From contig CP150183.1 of the NCBI GenBank assembly GCA_037965595.1, positions 2,232,001-2,296,000 on the forward strand: a stretch of DNA of 64,000 nt, read 5' to 3'. Within the stretch, counting starts at the first letter, position 1, and each line of letters opens with the position of its first letter. The notes beneath the pieces are model-generated. The model saw only the letters and a program-made list of their open reading frames with translations, had not been told where the DNA came from and did no database searches. This document shows, one piece after another, positions 60,276 through 64,000 of this stretch. Source of the DNA: Alkalihalobacillus sp. FSL W8-0930. Lineage in GTDB: Bacteria > Bacillota > Bacilli > Bacillales > Bacillaceae_D. The position numbers were made by a program, and so were the translations under genes.

Positions 60276-61514
60276 TTACGTAGATGACCGTTTTAAACGT
60301 TGGTTTTTGTCGCGTTGAAAGGTATGTTCAGCAGGCTCCATGATTTTAAGCCTTACTAATACAACTGCACCTATGAGAATAATAGAAGTTGTTAGTAATA
60401 AGCCTCTGACCCCATACAAACTAACTAACCAGCCCCCTATGATCGGACCAATCATCGAACCTAAATACATGGCACTGTTTGAGAACCCATACGTGCGACT
60501 CTCCATTCCTTTTGGTGCATGCATACGAATTAATGTGTTAGCAGCAGGGAGAAGTCCTCCAAGACAAAGACCCACAAAAAACCGGAGAATGATCAGCTGC
60601 CAGATACTTGTCACAAACACTTGAGGGATCGTGAACAATGCGACGCCCATTAAACAATAGACAAGCGTCCGATGAGCACCTTTTCGATCACTCATTCGCC
60701 CGAGCCATGCAGCCGTCGTAAAGTTCGCAAATCCGGTGACTGACACAACAATTCCTGCATAAAGAGACACATTAGCAGCTGGTGTTAGCTCTTCGACATA
60801 TAGAGATAAAAGTGGGTTAACACCCATAATCGCTAACTGAATCATTAAAATAACAACATAGATCGATAAAACAGGACGATTTGCAGTGATCTTTTTAAAT
60901 TCACTAATGGTACTCGTTTTTGTTTTTTCCTCGTTAACTGGAGGTGCGAAGTTTTCTTTTACAAAAATCGAAACAACGATAGCTGCGATAAGAATAAACG
61001 CTCCTGTTATAAAGAAAACCATTCGATAACCGAAAGCCTGTGACATTACACCACCAAACAATGGCCCGCCGATCGCACCTGCGACTGTTCCTGATTGAAG
61101 AATACCGAGCGCATATCCAGTATGTTTTTTAGGCGTGTTTGTACTGACCAAACCAATTGCCGCTGGAATAAACCCAGATATGACGCCATTTAGTAGCCTT
61201 AAAAATAATAAACTAATTGGACCCGCTGCAAGTCCTGTCAAACTAATGACGATCGCCATTCCGAATCCAGAGCGTAAGATCATTAGTTTACGTCCACGAC
61301 GGTCCGCAAGTCTTCCCCAAAAAGGAGAAAAGATAAAGGCGGTTAAGAAATTCGCACCAAAAATGACACCTGCCCATAAACTGATCTCTTTTGGATCAGT
61401 GAGGCCTAATTCTTTAAGATATAAAGGTAGGAAGGGCATAATCATCGACATGGCACTCATCACTAAAAAAGTGCATCCAGCTAGGATCCACACATTTCTT
61501 TTCCATGATTCCAA
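60276..61514 (-). CDS. MFS multidrug-type transporter
   Basis: This protein of about 412 residues has twelve hydrophobic segments and the MFS loop motif GRLADRRGRKLMILR between helices 2 and 3, with a second copy GRMSDRKGAHRTLVY after helix 8. It resembles drug-efflux carriers of the YwoG/MdtG kind; the substrate cannot be told. I place the start at TTG 61514 (reading MESWKRNVWILAG) with GAGGAAGTG upstream; the longer frame would add 16 polar residues. This gene is not part of the usual ylb order. Confidence 0.85.
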   Translation of the reverse strand: MESWKRNVWILAGCTFLVMSAMSMIMPFLPLYLKELGLTDPKEISLWAGVIFGANFLTAFIFSPFWGRLADRRGRKLMILRSGFGMAIVISLTGLAAGPISLLFLRLLNGVISGFIPAAIGLVSTNTPKKHTGYALGILQSGTVAGAIGGPLFGGVMSQAFGYRMVFFITGAFILIAAIVVSIFVKENFAPPVNEEKTKTSTISEFKKITANRPVLSIYVVILMIQLAIMGVNPLLSLYVEELTPAANVSLYAGIVVSVTGFANFTTAAWLGRMSDRKGAHRTLVYCLMGVALFTIPQVFVTSIWQLIILRFFVGLCLGGLLPAANTLIRMHAPKGMESRTYGFSNSAMYLGSMIGPIIGGWLVSLYGVRGLLLTTSIILIGAVVLVRLKIMEPAEHTFQRDKNQRLKRSST

Positions 61515-61650
61515 ACGATCACTTCCTCGTACGTCTATTATATATTTCGCCGGACGAAACAATCAAGTGATCTACTCGCCTATTCTGCCTTTGTAACCTT
61601 TACTTACGTCTTTCTTTCAAACGCACTCTCTGTTTTACGTATGTTTGCAC

Positions 61651-61678
61651 AAAAAAACCAAGCGGAACACCACTTGGT
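61651..61678 (-). terminator. Rho-independent terminator of ylbG
   Basis: ACCAAG/CTTGGT (61657-61678, minus strand) with an inner extension and seven T after it; it begins right at the ylbG stop codon. Confidence 0.8.
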
Positions 61679-61960
61679 CTAGATACCCATCTTATAGTCA
61701 TACTCTTTTGCTTTATCAGGTTTTGCATTTTGATAATCGGTTTTTATAAACGGTCTCATCGAAGGCTTCACTTCACGCACAAAATGAAAACTACGAAGCT
61801 TTTCCATTGTGTCTTCAATTTGGTCCTGGTTACAATAGAAAATAACATACTTCATTTTTTTTGAGACGTAATGAACATTTCCAAACCGTCTAAGCTGTCT
61901 AGCAAATTTGAGTGAGGTTAACCATACGACAATTCCTTGACGTTGTCCATCCACCATCAT
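61679..61960 (-). CDS. ylbG: DUF2129-family protein YlbG
   Basis: This 93-residue protein matches B. subtilis YlbG: RQGIVVWLTSLKFARQLRRF, GNVHYVSKKMKYVIFYC and a C-terminal part with VREVKPSMRPFIKTDY. No function is established. The start at 61960 is one of two adjacent ATG codons after AAGGAGAG; the longer frame to 62023 is not supported. It is divergent from the small gene at 62037. Confidence 0.9.
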   Translation of the reverse strand: MMVDGQRQGIVVWLTSLKFARQLRRFGNVHYVSKKMKYVIFYCNQDQIEDTMEKLRSFHFVREVKPSMRPFIKTDYQNAKPDKAKEYDYKMGI

Positions 61961-62036
61961 CTTACTCTCCTTACTCGTTATGTCATCCGTAAAAGCCTTG
62001 CGTACTTTATTATGTATAATCAAGGGAGTGACCTAC

Positions 62037-62342
62037 TTGTTTAAGATGTACTATACTAGTTTAATTCATGAGTTGTCACCGATTCAAGTAGAAAAACGGT
62101 TTATAGGTGGATTTTGTTTTCTTTATATTCACACAGAATTACCAGCTGATCAACTTGAGCGTTTACTTAACAAATCTGCAACAAGCATTTGTCTTAATAA
62201 GAAAATCACATATGAATGCTCACCAGTCCGACCAATTAAAGAAGGCCACATCTTTCGTATCCGGTTTTTACCACCTATTGAGAAAATGTTCTGCTGTGGC
62301 AATGAATGCACGGATTGTGTTAGAGAGAGACTAAAAAAATAA
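62037..62342 (+). CDS. Unrecognised small protein with a C-terminal Cys cluster
   Basis: I do not recognise this protein of about 101 residues. It begins with TTG at 62037 (MFKMYYTSLIHELSPIQVE), with AAGGGAGTG at good distance. The middle is a mixed basic fold (ICLNKKITYECSPVRPIKEG) and the end is MFCCGNECTDCVRERLKK, with four Cys in a C-C-x3-C-x2-C arrangement that may bind metal. It lies between ylbG and ylbF, both on the other strand. ylbF also carries a Cys-rich tail, but a link is speculation. Confidence 0.7.
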   Translation: MFKMYYTSLIHELSPIQVEKRFIGGFCFLYIHTELPADQLERLLNKSATSICLNKKITYECSPVRPIKEGHIFRIRFLPPIEKMFCCGNECTDCVRERLKK

Positions 62343-62379
62343 ATGGCGAACCATACGCTTTGACGTACCATTCGCCATT
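62335..62379. terminator. Two-way terminator between the small Cys protein gene and ylbF
   Basis: AATGGCGAA (62342-62350) and TTCGCCATT (62371-62379) form a perfect 9-bp stem. On the minus strand it is followed by TATTTTTTTAG, so it should end ylbF transcription. Confidence 0.8.
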
Positions 62380-62399
62380 CATTCGTTGCACAGAGGCTT

Positions 62400-62843
62400 T
62401 TATCCGCAGCTACAGCCGCCTCCTGATCCACAGCCACCGCTACATGACATACTGTCGAAAAACGGATTCCCAGATGGAACCTTTATCGTTGTTGAAACAG
62501 CATGAGCAACAATGCCGCTTATTTCATTTAATAAGCCTTCCAGCTCTTTTTCTGCTTGCTTAAACGCGATCACACGTTCATGTTTATCCATACTTCGCTT
62601 GGCTTGGCGTATCTCCTTTGACACTCGGTCATAGTCTGGATGATACTTACCAAAGCGCTGTACTTCTTCATTCAGTTCCTTCAGATCATTAAATGCTTTA
62701 ATCAATGACTGAGCAGAAGGATCTGCATGAAGCTGACTTCTAGCTTCTATATATTCTGCAACGGGTTCAGACTGTAAAATCACTTCACTTAACGCATCTG
62801 TTTCCGTTAATAGCTCCATTTCATTTATGGTAGCGAGCATCAT
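62400..62843 (-). CDS. ylbF: YlbF, subunit of the YmcA-YlbF-YaaT (Y) complex
   Basis: This 147-residue helical protein belongs to the YlbF/YmcA family. FGKYHPDYDRVSKEI and NEISGIVAHAVSTTIKVPSG are typical, and the tail SCSGGCGSGGGCSCG has the cysteines thought to hold an iron-sulfur cluster. The Y complex steers RNase Y-dependent mRNA cleavage and is needed for competence, biofilm and sporulation in B. subtilis. GGGGGTG precedes two neighbouring ATG codons. Confidence 0.94.
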   Translation of the reverse strand: MMLATINEMELLTETDALSEVILQSEPVAEYIEARSQLHADPSAQSLIKAFNDLKELNEEVQRFGKYHPDYDRVSKEIRQAKRSMDKHERVIAFKQAEKELEGLLNEISGIVAHAVSTTIKVPSGNPFFDSMSCSGGCGSGGGCSCG

Positions 62844-62927
62844 AGCACCCCCTACGAAGAAGTATAGCACGTCTTAAGCAGTGTTCATACCTATATAAGA
62901 ACATTTATAGAACCTTCGCCCATGCCA

Positions 62928-62956
62928 TTGACAACGTACGCATGCAGAACTATAAT
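62928..62956 (+). promoter_or_regulatory. Perfect-consensus sigma-A promoter of the ATP-grasp gene
   Basis: TTGACA (62928-62933), exactly 17 bases, TATAAT (62951-62956). Both boxes equal the consensus. Transcription would begin near 62963, which rules out the ATG at 62942 as start of the next gene. Confidence 0.88.
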
Positions 62957-62998
62957 TCATTGAATTTAGTTGAACATAGAAAGGCGTTGGATCCATAC

Positions 62999-63760
62999 AT
63001 GAACGTAATTTCGTTTAATCCTTTTCGAACGATCGGCATCCTAAATCAGCATTATATTAAGCCGGAAAATATGTTTTTGGAGAAAGAGCGAATTGAAGAA
63101 GCAGATCTTTGTCTCTTCCCTGAAAACTGGCAGGTTAATTCTCTTGTGTACGGTATGAAGAAGCGTATCTTTCCTAGTATACAGTCCATTCAGTTAGGGT
63201 TTAATAAAATTGAAATGACCAGGGCGCTTTGGAGTGTTGTACCAGAGCATGTCCCAAAAACGATGATTCTTGGTCGTAATAGAGATACCTTTCAAAAAGT
63301 ACTTGATGAGTTCCCATTTCCATTTGTTGCAAAAGAAATTCGAAGCTCAATGGGTCGCGGTGTGTTCTTAATTGAAAATGAACAACAATTTCGTGAGTAT
63401 AGCGACCAAAACCCTACCTATTATATTCAGGAGTTTCTTCCGATTGAACGTGATTTGCGTGTGTGTATTGTAGGTGAAAAAGCGATTGCTTCTTATTGGC
63501 GCGAAAACAAGGATACGTTCAAAAACAACGTAGCTCAAGGTGGACGCATTTATTTTGATGATATCCCCCAAGAAGCTGTAGAGGTTGCTGTACGTACAGC
63601 AAAAGCTCTCGGTATAGACCATGCCGGATTTGACTTAATCGTTGTAGAGAACCAGTACTACATCTTAGAATTTAACACGTTATTCGGAAACCAGGGCTTC
63701 CAAGAATTAAATGTATCCGTTGAACAAGAAATTGCGAATTATCTTGGATTAAAACGATAA
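62999..63760 (+). CDS. ATP-grasp ligase, RimK-like
   Basis: This protein of about 253 residues has an ATP-grasp fold: FPFVAKEIRSSMGRGVFLIE (Lys and Gly-rich loop), YYIQEFLPIERDLRVCIVG, and the metal-binding end HAGFDLIVVENQYYILEFN. The family joins a carboxylate to an amine with ATP; the substrate is unknown. It may be a RimK-type modifying enzyme. I use the ATG at 62999 (MNVISFNPF), since an upstream ATG at 62942 lies before the predicted transcription start; the ribosome-binding site is weak (AAAGG, 15 bases away). It stands between ylbF and ylbE, in opposite direction. Confidence 0.82.
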   Translation: MNVISFNPFRTIGILNQHYIKPENMFLEKERIEEADLCLFPENWQVNSLVYGMKKRIFPSIQSIQLGFNKIEMTRALWSVVPEHVPKTMILGRNRDTFQKVLDEFPFPFVAKEIRSSMGRGVFLIENEQQFREYSDQNPTYYIQEFLPIERDLRVCIVGEKAIASYWRENKDTFKNNVAQGGRIYFDDIPQEAVEVAVRTAKALGIDHAGFDLIVVENQYYILEFNTLFGNQGFQELNVSVEQEIANYLGLKR

Positions 63761-63765
63761 ATGAT

Positions 63766-63810
63766 GACAAACAGGAAACCGTCACGAACTGAAGGTTTCC
63801 TGTGTTTGTG
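63766..63810. terminator. Two-way terminator between the ATP-grasp gene and ylbE
   Basis: ACAGGAAACC (63771-63780) and GGTTTCCTGT (63793-63802) form a perfect 10-bp stem with further partial pairing outside. It overlaps the ylbE stop codon (63782-63784). Confidence 0.75.
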
Positions 63811-64000
63811 CAACCGTATCCTGGCCCATCTTTAGCATTTCCATCATCATCATGGCGAGACCCAAATTTGATTGCATCTTCTCTACACGTTGGGGAAATG
63901 TTCGTCCGTAAAAACGATTCGCTTCTTTTTCAAGTGTTTGAACGGCCGATGGATCTCGCGATAAGGTGCGATACCATTGTGGATGTTGACGAACAAATAA
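63782..64000 (-). CDS. ylbE: YlbE-like protein, C-terminal part
   Basis: Read on the minus strand from the right edge, 72 residues end at TGA (63782-63784): LFVRQHPQWYRTLSRDPSAV, then RFYGRTFPQRVEKMQ and a Met-rich tail LAMMMMEMLKMGQ. This matches the YlbE family of Bacilli (the WYR and RDP marks and the Met-rich C-terminus). Its place upstream of ylbF fits. The N-terminus lies outside the window. Function unknown. Confidence 0.85.
   Translation of the reverse strand, partial: LFVRQHPQWYRTLSRDPSAVQTLEKEANRFYGRTFPQRVEKMQSNLGLAMMMMEMLKMGQDTVAQTQETFSS

Noticed and set aside
61135-61596. 153-codon open frame antisense to the transporter gene
   Set aside because: It is opposite the MFS gene, basic and repetitive, without start signals.

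Overview
The window is a core-genome segment of an endospore-forming Bacillaceae bacterium. The evidence is sigG, sigE, spoIIGA, spoVD, spoVE, ylmC, ylbJ and a GerR/YlbO-type regulator, a meso-DAP type MurE, BshC (bacillithiol) and gene order that follows the Bacillus subtilis chromosome from ylbE to rpoZ, shown here reversed. The GC-rich intergenic repeats and an IS231-like element suggest an Alkalihalobacillus/Alkalicoccobacillus/Shouchella-type lineage, but that genus guess is weak. No rRNA, tRNA, CRISPR array, prophage or defence island is visible.

Layout, left to right. 1-3.1 kb: end of rpoZ, gmk and remA (minus strand), then an IS231-like element inserted in a GC-rich intergenic repeat. 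3.1-7.7 kb: Ca2+ P-type ATPase YloB (minus) divergent from rqcH (plus). 7.7-8.0 kb: a composite repeat. 8.0-19.9 kb: the full pyrimidine operon pyrR-pyrP-pyrB-pyrC-carA-carB-pyrK-pyrD-pyrF-pyrE, read on the minus strand, with a consensus promoter and three PyrR-type attenuators ahead of pyrR, pyrP and pyrB. 19.9-25.4 kb: rluD, lspA, ylyA-like and ileS with a T-box leader. 25.4-29.5 kb: divIVA, ylmH, ylmG, sepF, ylmE, pgeF, ylmC. 29.5-32.2 kb: the sporulation block sigG, sigE, spoIIGA. 32.4-49.1 kb: the division/cell-wall (dcw) cluster ftsZ, ftsA, divIB, spoVE, murD, mraY, murF, murE, spoVD, pbpB, ftsL, rsmH, mraZ. 49.2-64 kb: bshC, a DUF3397-type protein, panE-like, and the mixed-strand ylb region (ylbP, gerR-like, rpmF, ylbN, tmcAL, ylbL, ylbJ, coaD, rsmD, ylbG, ylbF, ylbE).

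How it works together: the minus-strand dcw genes make the lipid II precursor (MurE, MurF, MraY, MurD), polymerise it (SpoVE with PbpB or SpoVD) and build the Z ring (FtsZ, FtsA, SepF, DivIB, FtsL, DivIVA). SpoIIGA cleaves pro-SigE encoded beside it, and sigG follows. The pyr operon makes UMP and is controlled by its own first product, PyrR.

The most noteworthy observations are departures from the expected cluster. murG and murB are not between spoVE and divIB; both sides of spoVE carry hairpins. The sbp/DUF881 genes expected between divIB and ftsA are replaced by 581 bp without an intact gene, in which a frameshifted sbp-like remnant can be read. yicC/yloC is missing next to remA, where the IS sits. 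Other points are a candidate C/U-rich small RNA (about 59529-59616), loss of three of four zinc-ligand cysteines at the IleS C-terminus, a strong hairpin terminator at the end of ftsL just before pbpB, and nested intergenic repeats. I found no clearly new multi-gene system; most of the window is ordinary conserved genome.
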